NCBI GenBank assembly: GCA_030248225.1
Contig: JASANE010016403.1
Coordinates: 42,108-106,107 of the forward strand
Source: Trileptium ribeirensis
Taxonomy: Eukaryota; Nematoda; Enoplea; Enoplida; Thoracostomopsidae
Length of the DNA stretch: 64,000 nucleotides
Direction of reading: 5' to 3'
Shown here: one piece after another, positions 48,801 to 57,476 of the stretch
How positions within the stretch are numbered: position 1 is the stretch's first letter
How the letters are laid out: every line of letters starts with the position of its first letter
Made by a program: the position numbers and the translations under genes
Notes under the pieces: model-generated
Database searches by the model: none
Told to the model about the DNA's origin: nothing
What the model saw: the letters and a program-made list of their open reading frames with translations, nothing else

Positions 48801-51800
48801 CTTAGAAATCCCATAAATCCATAAACTACGTATCATTTTGCAGTTTGTCACCTTATAGGTTTATATGCGAGTAAAATTAAGATGACTTCACCAACGATCC
48901 TGTTTGGCTATTCTCCATAAAAATAGGCATTGGTTTATAAACGAGTGAAATTACGATGACTTCACCGACCATCCTGTTGGGCTATTCTGCGTAAAAATAT
49001 CTACGGAACATTTTTGGGCAATTTATTTTGCATGTTTTTATTATTTGTTGTTTTTTATTCTATAATTTTTTTAGCTTTTTGATTTCTTGGCTGACTGTTT
49101 GGCCCGCTTTCTGGAAGAATACAACATGAAAGAAGCAGATATGACGATGGGTTTTGTCTTTTCATATCCATGTTTGCTGAAAAGTATTAAATCTGCCAAG
49201 GTTGGGTTGTTTGTATTATTATTCTTTGGATTATTCTTATAACCGTAGATTTTCATGCTATGAATGACATAACTCTTGGCAAATTCTATATTCCAAAATC
49301 TACATAAACACCACCAAAGATTTACTCAAGGAGGAATTTCTTGCTATTTGCCGGCAGTAACGCTCCATATTCTGCTTGTGCAAAACTGGAAGACAAGTCC
49401 CGTACACCATATAATCGTGTTCCACACCATTTACAAACTTATATTCCTGTTTTTACTATATAAATTTATGATAGTATATTAATATTTTCTTAACATAAAT
49501 ACCAAAACTTCAGTTTTTAACACAATATCAATTTACATCTGATTACTTGGCACATACATCTATGTTTATAAAAAAACAATGTTTTAATTACTTTTCGCTT
49601 TCTGATAGTTTAATACTGTTAAAACATCAGAAATATCATTAATAAGTTGAAAAAAGCTGTGCAGCTGCCAAAATGCATTAACTTCAAATTTTACAAACTG
49701 TTTAGTTATTGCCATTAAATTTTTTATCGCGTCAGGATACTAATATCAGTTAATATAATATATAGTATGTTTGGATTCTTAGTGTAGTGAGTGAAAAGAG
49801 CGAAGCGAAAAATTACTACTAGCAGTAACAGTGGCGAAATTTGATAATTTCCGTCAGTTGTTGGGGTTTTTAGAGTGACACGCATAACTCAACTTTGGCT
49901 GGACGGACTGGTTCGCAAGATAACTCATTTGAAAACTTGAAATTTCTACTTGTGCGTTACTTCTTACTTCTACAATAGTTTGGTGCGAAAACCGACTCCA
50001 ACATTTTCTCACGAAAAAAGTGGATTAACGGAGCTCGGGTCTGGTCCCGAAGGTGCGCAAATATCATGTTATATACGTATTGTAAACTCGACAACCGGTG
50101 TAGATATGAGTCAAAGCTTATTTTGTAGACCAAATGAGCGTCTATAATACGTTATTTTGTAGGGTGTAGGGTTTGGGTCAAAACGGGTTTTAAAATGTAC
50201 CCATGCAACCCAAACTACAATGAAACGATAATATTTCTACAACCAGTGTATTTTTTCAAAACGGACCCTGGGTCCAGGAAATTTCTTTTGGATCCAGACC
50301 TCAAACGCTGGGTCCAGACTTATATACAATTTTTGACTCGAGAATTTCACGAAATTTCACACAATAAAGAAACGTAATTAAAACACAATTTGTCATTATT
50401 ACAAATATATAAATTATTCTCTGCCTGTCCCAAGCCAGGATAAATGATGAGGGCCATTAGTGAAATCAGCAGCAAGCAAATATATACACATCTAAGCACA
50501 AACGTCTGAAATCCTGCACTTTGTAATAGAATTTATTAGCAGACCCTATGTCTCTGACGCCGAAACTGCCCTGGATCCAGCAAATTTTTTTGGGTCCAGA
50601 CCCACCTGTGCACCTGAAATAAAACCTTGTCCACAGCTATCTAGTTGAAACGAAGCGAGCTGAGTTTCACTGAGTGCGCTGACAAAAGATTGTGAAAATT
50701 TCTTTTTTGTCCGTCGCTGTCATTTATAACTGAATTTCAAATGGACGGATTTCGGCAGATTTTTTTATTCGATAACAAAAGTTGCGACGATGCGGCCGTT
50801 AGCTGAACGCGAACAGGTTCGACCCATCTTCAGGATCAACATGGCAAGAGAAGCGGTTTTAAGGGTTCTTTGCCAAATCTGGCCATACTGGTAGCACTAT
50901 ACCAAGAGACACTGGCGTCGTATCTAAATAAGCTCATCATGCAGAATCAAGTTTATCGAGATCTACAATTGACTACGTCTTTTTTGTGGGATTGCTCCTT
51001 CGGCCGCTGTGGGCTCGGATATGGTTCATCGACATTTTGTCAGAAATAGCGATTTTCTGATTTCACCGTGTGATTGTATGTTTTTATATTACAATGAGTG
51101 CCTATTAGGTTATAAAGCACGCTTGATATGATGCTACCTTGAGCCCAGTTTGGCTATATTATAGTTTTTCATGGGGTTTCAAGATACTATTTTACAGTCG
51201 ACGAGCACGATTTCCAAAATGTGCATTTTCATTTCTCTGGTCATTCGTATATGTAGCTATTGTGAAGGTTGCTTTAATGATTTGGTTATCTTGAGTCTAG
51301 CATATGTCAAACTTTTCCATGAGATTTCAATGGGTTTTGGGTCAATTTATCTATTTTTCCAGAATATAGTCGCTCTTCTGTTACTTGGTTACGTATCGCG
51401 TACAGGTCATCAAGGATTCCCTATATAGGTTTTCTGGCTGACCGAATATGATGGTTTTGGTGTCTAAGTCCACCACGAGTATCATGTATTTTCATACGTT
51501 TTCATTGGGTTAAGGGTCACTGAACCCGATTTCGGGAAAATGGTATGTCTTCAGTGGTATGGTACATGGCATCAAAAATAGTTTATACAGAGATTTTCGT
51601 TATGCTTAATTCATTGATTTGGTTATCTAGGGTTAAGTGGGCATATTTCATGGCGTTTCATGGGATTTTAATGGGTTTATACGGTCAACAAATCTGATTC
51701 CGGAATATAGTCTATCTTTAGTTGTTTGGTTACATATTGCGTACAGTTCTATCAGGATTTGTCTATATAGGTTTTTCGGTAGGCTGAGCAGAACACGATG

Positions 51801-54593
51801 GTATCGTTAAATAGAGAATAGCACAAATACTTGATGCGTTGTCAGTGTTGTTTTCCATAGCTTTAGGAGCGACGAATTTTTAGGATTTTCAAAAGATTCA
51901 GGGTTCAAGAAGTTTTATGCTGATATATACGTCAAACACAACCTGTTACAGGAGATCAAACAAAATGATAACTTAAAAATAAAACCATGTCGCTCCGCTT
52001 CATCTTCGCTTGCAAGTTATTGAGCGGAGCGTTTTTATTTTCTGTCTGGGAGTAAAAAGGTCGATGTCCGTCCGTTCGTTCGTTCGGTCCGAAGGATCTC
52101 AACAACCACTGAACGGATTTTAAAAAACTTTTTTTTGTTTGAAAGCCTATCATGTCAGAGTGTGCACCTGATATTTGGGATTAAAAAATTTTGAGTGGTT
52201 AATTAGAAATTAGCTAATTAGTTAATTTTATGCAGCTAAAATAGAGAATTTTCCAATATTTGTGTTATTTATTGAAAGAGAATCGTTTCGATCAAACCAT
52301 TATAGGTTTTTTGGGTCGAAGAATTCAAATATAATATTTTTACCAATGATAAAGCCCTGTGCCCTACGCAATGTAGTTACAAGAACATAAAATTTAGTAC
52401 ATTCGTAATGCCACAGCCCAAGCTCCGCTCACAAATGTAGTTCCACTACCGACTAGTTAGTTATATGGGTGTTTTCGGTCTAATTTTGTAATTCAACCTC
52501 TATATATAACAGCAAAAAATGGTGTGCTGCTAGTGTCATTATTTACGCTGCAGGATTGGACTGGAAACGTTTTTCAATGGGACCTTGGGATCTAAAATAC
52601 ACGAAAGATATATATTTGAAACCGCTCGAGTTGTATGGATGTTTTTGGTATCATTTTGCAGAGTAATTTTCTATGTACTTGCACACTTTACAATAATAAT
52701 CGGGTATATCTTCTCGACTATTCAAGCAAAATGCCTGATATTCGGTGGTTCATTTTGTAATTTAATGCTCAATATAGCTGTAAACATGTCTCTAAATTAC
52801 ATGTTCATCACTCAGAATTAACCATCTGGATCATAAGAAAAGGTTTTAATAGCTTGTACGTCATTTATAAAATGTTTTGCTTCGGATTCGAATTTTTTTT
52901 ATAAAAAATTTGTCAGTTTTTGTGTGAAATGGGTATATTTTTACCAGAAAAATGTCGTTCGGCACTGCACCTCGGGGATCACATTTTATTTTTTTACCAG
53001 TGAGCAGCCGTCCTAAACACTGAGGGAACGAAAAACGTCAGGTGCATGTCGCCCACTTTCAAATTGGGAGAACTAGATATTATTCATTGTGTGTCAAGTT
53101 TTTATTTTATTTCATAGTAATATAATTTAATATAATATATATAATATTTTTAATTTTATATAATTTCATATAATAAATATTAGTATTTTAAATTGTATAA
53201 AAGCCAATTATTATGTTATAGTTGCTTTGGTGGACGAAAGGCTTTACTGCAGCTAATGTTGTGGGTAATGATGTCGTTCGTATGCTTGAGGCTGCTATTC
53301 ATAGACGGGGGGTTAGTGAACAGAATTTTCTATTTTATAATGTTGAATACCTACGTGTGTAATATTAGTATTGTATTTGTATTATAAATTATATAGCTTG
53401 AATATATAGGAGAATTTATAGGTATCCATGATGATGAAAGTATAATTGTCTCTTCGCAGTTGCTAATGTGAGCCATCTTTGTAAAATCCAAAACGAATGT
53501 ATGCGCATGTGTATTGAGGTAGAAATTTTACAAATCACAACCCTTGTGCTAATAATAACTGAAGAAACTCGGTGTGCAGAGCCAGAAACAGGTAGACAGA
53601 CCTATATATCTAGTAGATTGAGCGGCGTCAGTTCTGGAGATATGGGGTTTAAGGTGTGGCACCCTCTTGGTTCCTCGACAAACATTTGAAAATTTGTTCT
53701 AATGTCCTAGGCGGCTGAAAAACTTCACTTTTCAAAGCAAAAGGTTTTTCGGACATAGGAAACTCATTGCCGTTGTTACTTTTGCTCTAACTTGTGCGGT
53801 ATTGTGTGATATTCCCATATATCATATCGACGTATGCTGTGGAGATCTGATTGGCTGTGCACACAAAAGGCATAGGTGTACCTATGCGTCACTACGCTCT
53901 GCAATCTCGATAGAGTTGCTAGTTTATATGAAAAATAGACTGGCGTTTTGTTAGACACAAAAGGTGCTACCGTAACGTCACAGAAACGATTTATTAGACG
54001 TCTTTGCGATAGTTTACATTAAACATCGTAATCTTAAGCACTTTTAGGTTTAAAAGTCCCACGACGGAGTTCAGCGAACGTAGAGGCCACAATCGATTAG
54101 GTAAATATAAAGTCGTTGATAACTTTTAATTCTTTTCAACCTACTGTTATGCCCAAACTTCGAGCGCTTAATTTAGTATTTGAGTTACAAGTTTCTGTTT
54201 AATGCGGCGTATATTGTGAATAAATTGGTTTTATTACAGTATACGTTGTTGGTATGGATTCGCTATCATATCCAGAGAGGGGGAGAGGATCAATTAATGG
54301 GCCAAGGATAGGTCCATGTCCGAGCCCCCACACTCCCATTCTTGGCAAATTTTTCTGGATTCGCTAGTAATTTCATTATACTACTGATGACGTTATGTAT
54401 ACAGGATATTCGTGTGCGCGTGAAAGCGATTATGAACGACACCGTAGCGCAGCTGGCGGCAGCAGCATTCGAGCACGGACCGGAAACACAGCTCGGTGTT
54501 GTAATCGGTAACGGATGTAACGCAGCGTACGTTGAGACAACTGCAAATTTGACAAAGTTTGATGCCGTTGGTGCTGAATATCCGCATGAAAAA
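33747..54593 (+). CDS. hexokinase gene, six exons, 3' half beyond the window
   Basis: Six exons with GT-AG borders and matching phase give an open reading frame of 246 codons that follows hexokinase order without gaps. The enzyme family phosphorylates glucose and other hexoses with ATP in the cytosol. Exon order is N-terminal helix, LPTFVPSLPEGT, the phosphate-binding loop, the FVFSYP sugar-binding loop, WWTKGF, and NDTV with the catalytic aspartate. Introns are 9,319, 1,408, 4,268, 4,021 and 1,093 bp, all but the second in phase 0. They are full of mobile elements in both strands. The remaining half (the second sugar-binding glutamate and the ATP-clamping part) must be beyond 64 kb, since 54.6-64 kb is filled by retroelements. 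The phosphate loop deviates from the norm, so activity is open. Confidence 0.85.
34400..34520 (-). repeat. single unit of satellite family B
   Basis: Contains TACGCTGAATACGATG, CATGTTTTCAGTGTCGACGAACCC and TCAGTTGTTTGG. These words recur in the same order in the arrays at 47.9-48.5 kb (inverted) and 51.1-51.9 kb. Another fragment lies near 46080-46160 (AACCAAACCATCGTATCCAG, CGTACCGAAAAACC). Confidence 0.5.
34690..37310 (-). pseudogene. RTE-clade non-LTR retrotransposon, frame-shifted
   Basis: From right to left on the minus strand: apurinic endonuclease (VLKIAAKPMNVAVVAAYAPT, then GGYFNARVG where the clade has GDFNARVG), a linker (35887-36579), RT N-terminal blocks (LTLQEVSGAIGKLKNRKAPG), QAGFRSGRGSSDQIF, TGLRQGAIGSPLLF, LTFADDIALLAE, then the RTE-type tail with FKYLGSEIDATG, SWRRILRISYQDRVTNEEV and RRRLIWFGHVSRMEPGR. 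At least four frameshifts and a stop break it. The 5' start of the endonuclease is missing. It lies in hexokinase intron 1 in antisense orientation. A short AT-microsatellite (34505-34522) near its 3' end may be its tail. Confidence 0.85.
37311..37785. other. no recognisable gene
   Basis: Intron sequence between the RTE copy and the MITE fragment; nothing recognisable. Confidence 0.4.
37790..38110 (+). mobile_element. older copy of the hAT MITE, fragment 1 (left-middle part)
   Basis: Matches about 59600-59855 of the intact MITE in order and orientation: AAAGCCAGGT-GATGCTTGTAGCAGCT, CCAGTGCGCTTGTAAA and related words. It breaks off near 38110. The next matching part of the MITE begins near 40240. 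Confidence 0.65.
38111..40240. mobile_element. insertion with 350-bp tandem repeats inside the older MITE
   Basis: This block separates two consecutive parts of the MITE and is therefore a later insertion. Its margins are rich in CCTGGGG words in opposite orientation (left about 38150-38240 and 38460-38540, right about 40130-40220), like loose inverted ends. Its centre holds three tandem units starting CTTCACGGAAGCAAGGTTAT at 38995, 39349 and 39697 (period 354 and 348 bp). A related single-unit copy lies at 53630-53945. Confidence 0.6.
38995..40045. repeat. three tandem units of about 350 bp
   Basis: Each unit runs CTTCACGGAAGCAAGGTTAT, TTCATAGTAAA-TGA, GATGCCTCTTTTTTGTTTTT, CTGACGT-TTGGGCGGCTGA, CACCTGGGGGTTTT and CTCATTG-CGG. 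The third unit passes into a non-repeated tail with TGGTATTGTGTGATGTCCA that is shared with 53.8 kb. Repeated minus-strand frames (for example 39476-39658 and 39805-39996) translate to similar peptides only because the DNA is repeated. Confidence 0.75.
40240..40310 (+). mobile_element. older hAT MITE, fragment 2
   Basis: TATTGAAATTGTGACACA and GACTCATTTACAGCATTATG match about 59855-59915 of the intact MITE, directly after the part that ends at 38110. It ends where the CR1-like relic begins to intrude. Confidence 0.5.
40650..41245 (-). pseudogene. CR1-like RT relic, heavily decayed
   Basis: On the minus strand the sequence from 41245 down reads YRHISLTPAVSKVFEILV, then FRRSTTQLLEYINI, and in another frame LKMYAITGNLLMWFRSYL. 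It then reads VDEYVSYAIYKF, close to YVSCSVYKF of the 28.7 kb copy. Stops and frameshifts are numerous. It interrupts the older hAT MITE copy. Confidence 0.7.
41290..41635 (+). mobile_element. older hAT MITE, fragment 3 (right end)
   Basis: Matches 60090-60489: GGAGGCG-, TTGATCGATAAAT, ATACATTAAGTT, TTTTAAATCCA-T-TACCTTCA, AAGACCAGG, CCGGTTTAAAT and GGTAAATTTC. The terminal CCGGTT repeats have decayed (AGTTCCTGTTGTTTCCTGG). Confidence 0.65.
41640..43122. other. rest of hexokinase intron 1
   Basis: No recognised element. A local AAATTATTCAG/GCGAAATTATT repeat occurs near 42160-42245. The intron ends TGTTTTTATAG at 43122. Confidence 0.4.
43123..43246 (+). CDS. hexokinase exon 2
   Basis: Acceptor TTTTTATAG at 43122, donor GTATAA at 43247. 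It encodes DDLYKIVDGMEQDFRRAL and then MLPTFVPSLPEGT, the hallmark segment just before the phosphate loop of hexokinases. The exon starts in phase 0 and ends after one base of a glutamate codon that exon 3 completes. Confidence 0.88.
43247..44654. other. hexokinase intron 2
   Basis: No gene. It contains a short piece of dispersed repeat A near 43275-43380 (GGAACGGAGCGAGAC, AAAAATTTCTTTTTTGTCCG). Confidence 0.5.
44655..44806 (+). CDS. hexokinase exon 3, phosphate-binding loop
   Basis: Acceptor TTTTCAG at 44654, donor GTATGT at 44807. It encodes SGRYLAMDLSGSGVRMLML and then FVLTNDIMSGPGKQ. In typical hexokinases this loop reads LDLGGTNFRV. Here the first glycine of the pair is Ser and the Thr-Asn pair is replaced, while the aspartate and the arginine remain. 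The reading continues open through the donor to 44941, but the retained-intron sequence does not match the family. Confidence 0.87.
44950..45562 (-). pseudogene. CR1-like RT C-terminal relic
   Basis: Minus strand, two frames: EKDLGVWITNNLKPSKHY and then VDIQRRATKLVFRLSGI, RLKCLKLQTLEPRRVRADLI and RLRGHSYKLQSRF. Below 45070 the next frame still reads like WNSL and FKRLL, the usual end of this group. No catalytic palm remains. It is antisense within hexokinase intron 3. Confidence 0.8.
45565..46886. other. intron sequence without a recognised element
   Basis: Only a fragment of satellite B near 46080-46160 is visible. Confidence 0.4.
46887..47390 (+). other. unrecognised protein-like open stretch, one in-frame stop
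   Basis: A 100-codon frame (46887-47189) contains DRRGLELYLDADACEIF, YCLRTRCVIVSVEEL and IERQSGDISEAVDVHC. After a TAG (47187-47189) the same frame stays open to about 47380 with RNDAINGAVRYVERQ, YHAEDQAVLSATKPTIIHLL and EEHGLVNVLYR. The composition looks like real protein rather than random sequence, but I recognise no family. It lies in hexokinase intron 3 in the sense direction. It could be a processed gene fragment or part of an unknown element. Confidence 0.4.
47860..48470 (+). repeat. satellite family B array, degenerate units of about 175 bp
   Basis: Recurring words are CAAACCATCGTATTCAGCGTACC, ACGCAATA-AT-AC-AAA, TATATTCTA and CATGAAA, spaced about 150-180 bp. Units are strongly diverged. 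The same words occur on the opposite strand at 51.1-51.9 kb. Confidence 0.5.
48475..48750 (+). repeat. dispersed repeat family A, copy 2
   Basis: Same orientation as the copy at 438-905. Shared words include GGCAAAGAATCCTTAAAACCTG, GCGTTCAACTAAACGGCAAA and a TCCATCC-CAGAA-like segment. It directly follows the satellite array. Confidence 0.55.
49075..49200 (+). CDS. hexokinase exon 4, sugar-binding loop
   Basis: Acceptor TTTTTTTAG at 49074, donor GTTGGG at 49201. The 42 codons begin LFDFLADCLARFLEEY and contain MGFVFSYPC, equivalent to the family's GFTFSFP loop with the sugar-binding serine kept. The length is what the family needs between exons 3 and 5. Starts and ends in phase 0. Confidence 0.87.
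49201..50635. other. first part of hexokinase intron 4
   Basis: No gene. Between about 50230 and 50620 the phrase GGTCCAG with GGGTC-AGAC recurs, a loose local repeat. Confidence 0.4.
50640..51072 (-). repeat. dispersed repeat family A, copy 3 (inverted)
   Basis: Reverse complement of the 438-905 copy. It runs from CTAGTTGAAACGAAGCGAGC through TTTTTTGTCCGTCGCTGTCA and TTTTAAGGGTTCTTTGCCAA to ATTTCACCGTGTG at about 51060-51072. Confidence 0.6.
51075..51900 (-). repeat. satellite family B array, inverted
   Basis: Units of about 170-190 bp with GATTTGGTTATCT, CATG-GATTTCAATGGGTTT, AGAATATAGTC, TTGGTTAC-TATTGCGTAC and GTCTATATAGGTTTT. This is the reverse complement of the 47.9-48.5 kb array. 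Short frames such as 51171-51428 are repeat-derived. Confidence 0.55.
51960..52457 (+). mobile_element. Helitron-like 3' end, copy 2
   Basis: From about 52135 it matches copy 1 (30295-30624). It ends with hairpin GTAGT-TCC-ACTAC (52437-52449), CGA and CTAG (52453-52456), then T. The upstream 170 bp (GCTTGCAAGTTATTGAGCGG, CGTCCGTTCGTTCGTTCGGT, ACCACTGAACGGATTTT) is present only here and may be the rest of the element. Confidence 0.58.
52458..53221. other. rest of hexokinase intron 4
   Basis: No gene. The end is extremely AT-rich (AATATAATATAT runs at 53115-53200) and closes with TGTTATAG before exon 5. Confidence 0.45.
53222..53311 (+). CDS. hexokinase exon 5, TKGF motif
   Basis: Acceptor TGTTATAG at 53221, donor GTTAGT at 53312. 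The 30 codons include WWTKGFTAANVVGNDVV and EAAIHRRG. The threonine and lysine of TKGF, which contact the sugar and phosphate in hexokinases, are present. Phase 0 at both ends. Confidence 0.9.
53560..53945. repeat. single-unit copy of the 38-40 kb repeat element
   Basis: Matches about 39815-40105: GATATGGGGTTTAAGG, GTTCCTCGAC, AGGCGGCTGA, TTGTGCGGTATTGTGTGAT, GTGTACCTATGCGTCACTAC and TGCAATCTCGATAGAG. Only one unit is present here. It lies in intron 5. Confidence 0.65.
54405..54593 (+). CDS. hexokinase exon 6, catalytic NDTV
   Basis: Acceptor ATACAG at 54404. The exon encodes DIRVRVKAIMNDTVAQLAA with the catalytic aspartate, then LGVVIGNGCNAAYVE and NLTKFDAVGAEYPHEK. The usual GTG-x-N-AxYxE motif has Asn in place of Thr. 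I end the exon at the donor GTTGGT (54594), the same type as exon 4's donor. If the splice is not used, the frame closes at TAA, 54609-54611, after six more residues. The next exon is not in the window. Confidence 0.85.
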
Positions 54594-54830
54594 GTTGGTG
54601 CTTCACTTTAATTCAAATTTGCATTATCAACCGTTAGTACTCTGACTGTATGGGTTTTTCGCCTACCCTTTTTAGATCAAATATAGTTTTTGATTATTGT
54701 AACAACTTTAGTTTAAAATGGTTGTGAAGTCTGACGTATATAACTAAAGCTGTATGGTAGGTTTTGTTATCCCATAATGAATAAGTACTGCCGTGGCAAA
54801 ATGTCTGAGTCATTCTTCTTCTTCCGGGCG

Positions 54831-56835
54831 CTATTCCCGCTTCGATGCAGGGTCGGCCATTTGGGTCTTCCTCTTCCAGTTTGAGCGGTTCTGAGCGTCG
54901 TTCGGTTGGGCTTTGGCTATCTTCATGTCAGCGTGTAGCGTGTCGGACCAACGTTGTTTCGCGCGGCCATTCGTTCGTTTGCCGGTAATCTCAAGATGGA
55001 GATCGAGAGGTCTTGGCGAGCGAGTTGTCGTCGGCGCGCAGAACATGTCCGTACCATCCGAGTCGCTTCTGGCGCATCTTGTCGACGATTGGTGCAACGT
55101 CGTAGCGGCCGCGGACGTGGTCGAAGCGAGTGACGCCGTTGGTCCATCGCAACATCTCGGTTTTCATGACGGCGAGGCGGCGTTCTGTGTCCTTGGTTGC
55201 GGGCCAGCAATTGGAGCCGTAGAGGGCGACGGGGCGAACGACGGAACGGTAAATTTTGGACTTGAGTTTGTCTTTGATCTTCTTGTCACAGAGGACGCCG
55301 GTAGTCGACCGCCACTTCATCAAGGCAGCGTTGACTCGTGAGTTGCCTTCGTGTCACAGGTCGCCGTCGGCCGAGAGCGTGGAGCCGAGGTACCTGAGGC
55401 GTTGTGCACGAGGCAGGTCGGTGCCGTTGCCGGCAATCGTTCCTGGTTCGTCGGGAGCAGTCGTCATGTACTCGGTCTTCTTGATATTGAGGCGGAGGCC
55501 GTGTTCTGCGAGGCGATCATTCCATGTCTGTACGAGCTGCGCGAGGTCGGACTTGTGTTCAGCGGCGAGAGTAGAGCAAGGTGTAGGGCGCTGGCTGTTG
55601 GATGTCACGGCTGATGGTGTTCATGAAGAGGAGCGGCGAGAGGGCGCTTGCTTGGTAAACGCCGACTCTGATGCGGAGTGGATTGGACGTGACGGCGACG
55701 CTGACAAGGCTCTTCAGGTCGTTGTAGAGTAGTTGCACCCATCGGATGAGTTCTTTAGGAACGTAGTGGTCGCGCAGCGCGTACCAGATGAGTTGATGCG
55801 GCACGCGATCAAACGCCTTCTCGAGGTCGAGGAAGGCGACGTGGAGCGGCCTCTTCTCGCGGTACTTTGCCAACAGTAGTCTGGCGGTCGTCGATTGTGC
55901 CGCAGCCCTTGACAAAGCCGGTTGACTGTGGTCTTGGTGATGTCACGGATCCGCTTGTCGAGGATGCGTTCAAAGATTTTCATGGTGTGCGAGAGCAGCC
56001 GGATCTGGCGATAGTTGCGCGGTCGGCCGGGTTGCGTTTCCGTTTCCAGATCGGGATGGTCGTGCTGTTCTGCCAGTTGCTCGGAGTTCGGTGCTCGTCG
56101 TTGACTTGATTGAAGAAACGGGCCAGCCAGGGTGCTGGGCTCCAGTTTCTCGACTGCCAGAGCTCGGCAGCGATGTCGTCGGGTCCAGTAGCTTTGCCGG
56201 GCTTCATCTGCTTGATCTGTCTTGATCTTGATCGTGATTACTTCGTCGGCGATGATGGGTTGGACGGCGCCAAACGTTGAGTGGCCGCGTGGGAGAGGCG
56301 GCTGCGGGAACTCTTCGGTGAAGATTCGCTCGAAGCACTTGCGCCATTGTTCCGTGGCTGCTTGGCGGTCGGCGAGAAGATTGCCGTGGTCGTCGTTGAC
56401 GCAGAGGAAGCGTTCGATGTTCTGCTTTCGCTTGTCCCGGCTTTTGGCTAGCTTGTAGAGGTCGCGTTCACTTTCGCGGGTGTCGAGTCGCTTGTAGAGT
56501 TCTTGGAAGTGCTGGGCTCGGGCAGCGGGGACGGCTTTCTTAGCGGCTAACTTCGCGTCCCAGTATTTCTGCAGGTTTGCCGGAGTTCTGTCCTTGCGGT
56601 ACGCGTGGTAGAGGCGCTTCTTCTTTTCCACTTTCTGTTTTATGTCGTCGGTCCAGAGCCAGGTGTCGCGGTTGATGATCGGCTTGCCGGGCTTGGTGTT
56701 GCCGATGGTCTTCGCAGCCGCCTGGTGGATGGTGGACTTGGCGCGTTTCCAGGTTTCTTTGACAGTGGTGACGGCGGGTGTCGCGGATTCCTGAAAACCG
56801 CGGTTATATAACTGTAATGAAGCATTATCAATCAT
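54831..56835 (-). pseudogene. RTE-clade non-LTR retrotransposon, GC-rich, frame-shifted
   Basis: Minus strand, from right: linker and RT N-terminal part (55714-56835, 373 codons), RT palm in another frame (AFLDLEKAFDRVPHQLIW, then GVYQASALSPLLF), NIKKTEYMTT and LRYLGSTLSADGDL, then SKIYRSVVRPVALYGSNCW, RLGWYGHVLRADD, and the closing RTE signature (GKRTNGRAKQRWSDTL, MADPASKRE). A GAAGAAGAAGAA-like tail follows at about 54818-54830. The palm's YADD is destroyed, at least four frameshifts are present, and the endonuclease is missing. GC content is clearly above that of the neighbouring DNA. The copy is antisense to the hexokinase gene. Confidence 0.87.
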
Positions 56836-56839
56836 CTTT

Positions 56840-57476
56840 ACATACTATGAACACTACAGTGCTTCTCTTGGGCGTTCGTTCTTCACAGCAGCCATAGTTT
56901 AGCTGAACAAAATAATGATGAAGTAGCTACTTGTTGTTCACTGCTATACGGCGAAATGTGTTTGCGAGAGAGAAGCGTAGCTGCGTATGTTTATGGTGGC
57001 GAGGCTGTACGTAGAAATTGTTCGCTGAGGAGAGAATTTTGAGTGGTTGTGTTTTCGATGTCTCGATTATAGGGTGTTTTGATGAGGTGTACGGCGGAAT
57101 TGATTACTGTGTTTCAATTTCTTTGTGTTGATTTCTTTACATACTGTTTGAATGAAATGACTGTCTGCTCTAATGTTCGTCCGCTCTAATCTCCGTCGGC
57201 GCTTGCTCTTTCCAACATCGAAACTATGAACTGAACTATTGTAACTCTACTACTATTACACTTCCACCGTTTTTGCAACTGAAACCTCTCCTTATGTAAC
57301 AATCAAACTCCTACAACTACAACAATCGTGTGATTCATCATCGTCGACGTCGAACAGCTTCATTTTGGCTCAACCGCTATTCTGACAATTCCTGTCGATT
57401 AGTCGATTGAACCAACGAGATCAACTTCTGGATAACCTGGTGAGCCTTTACATTTTTCTCCACAACAGATAAAAAT
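56840..57476 (+). other. probable 5' LTR and leader region of the BEL/Pao element
   Basis: This 640-bp stretch lies between the RTE copy and the first Pao coding frame and has no coding sense of its own. A candidate primer-site start, TTGGCGCAACCAGCAGG, occurs at about 57477. The 3' LTR lies outside the window, so the LTR borders cannot be defined by comparison. Confidence 0.4.

Noticed and set aside
54913..55341. 142-codon plus-strand frame
   Set aside because: It is the antisense of the GC-rich RTE copy; high GC leaves several frames open by chance. The RTE motifs are on the minus strand.
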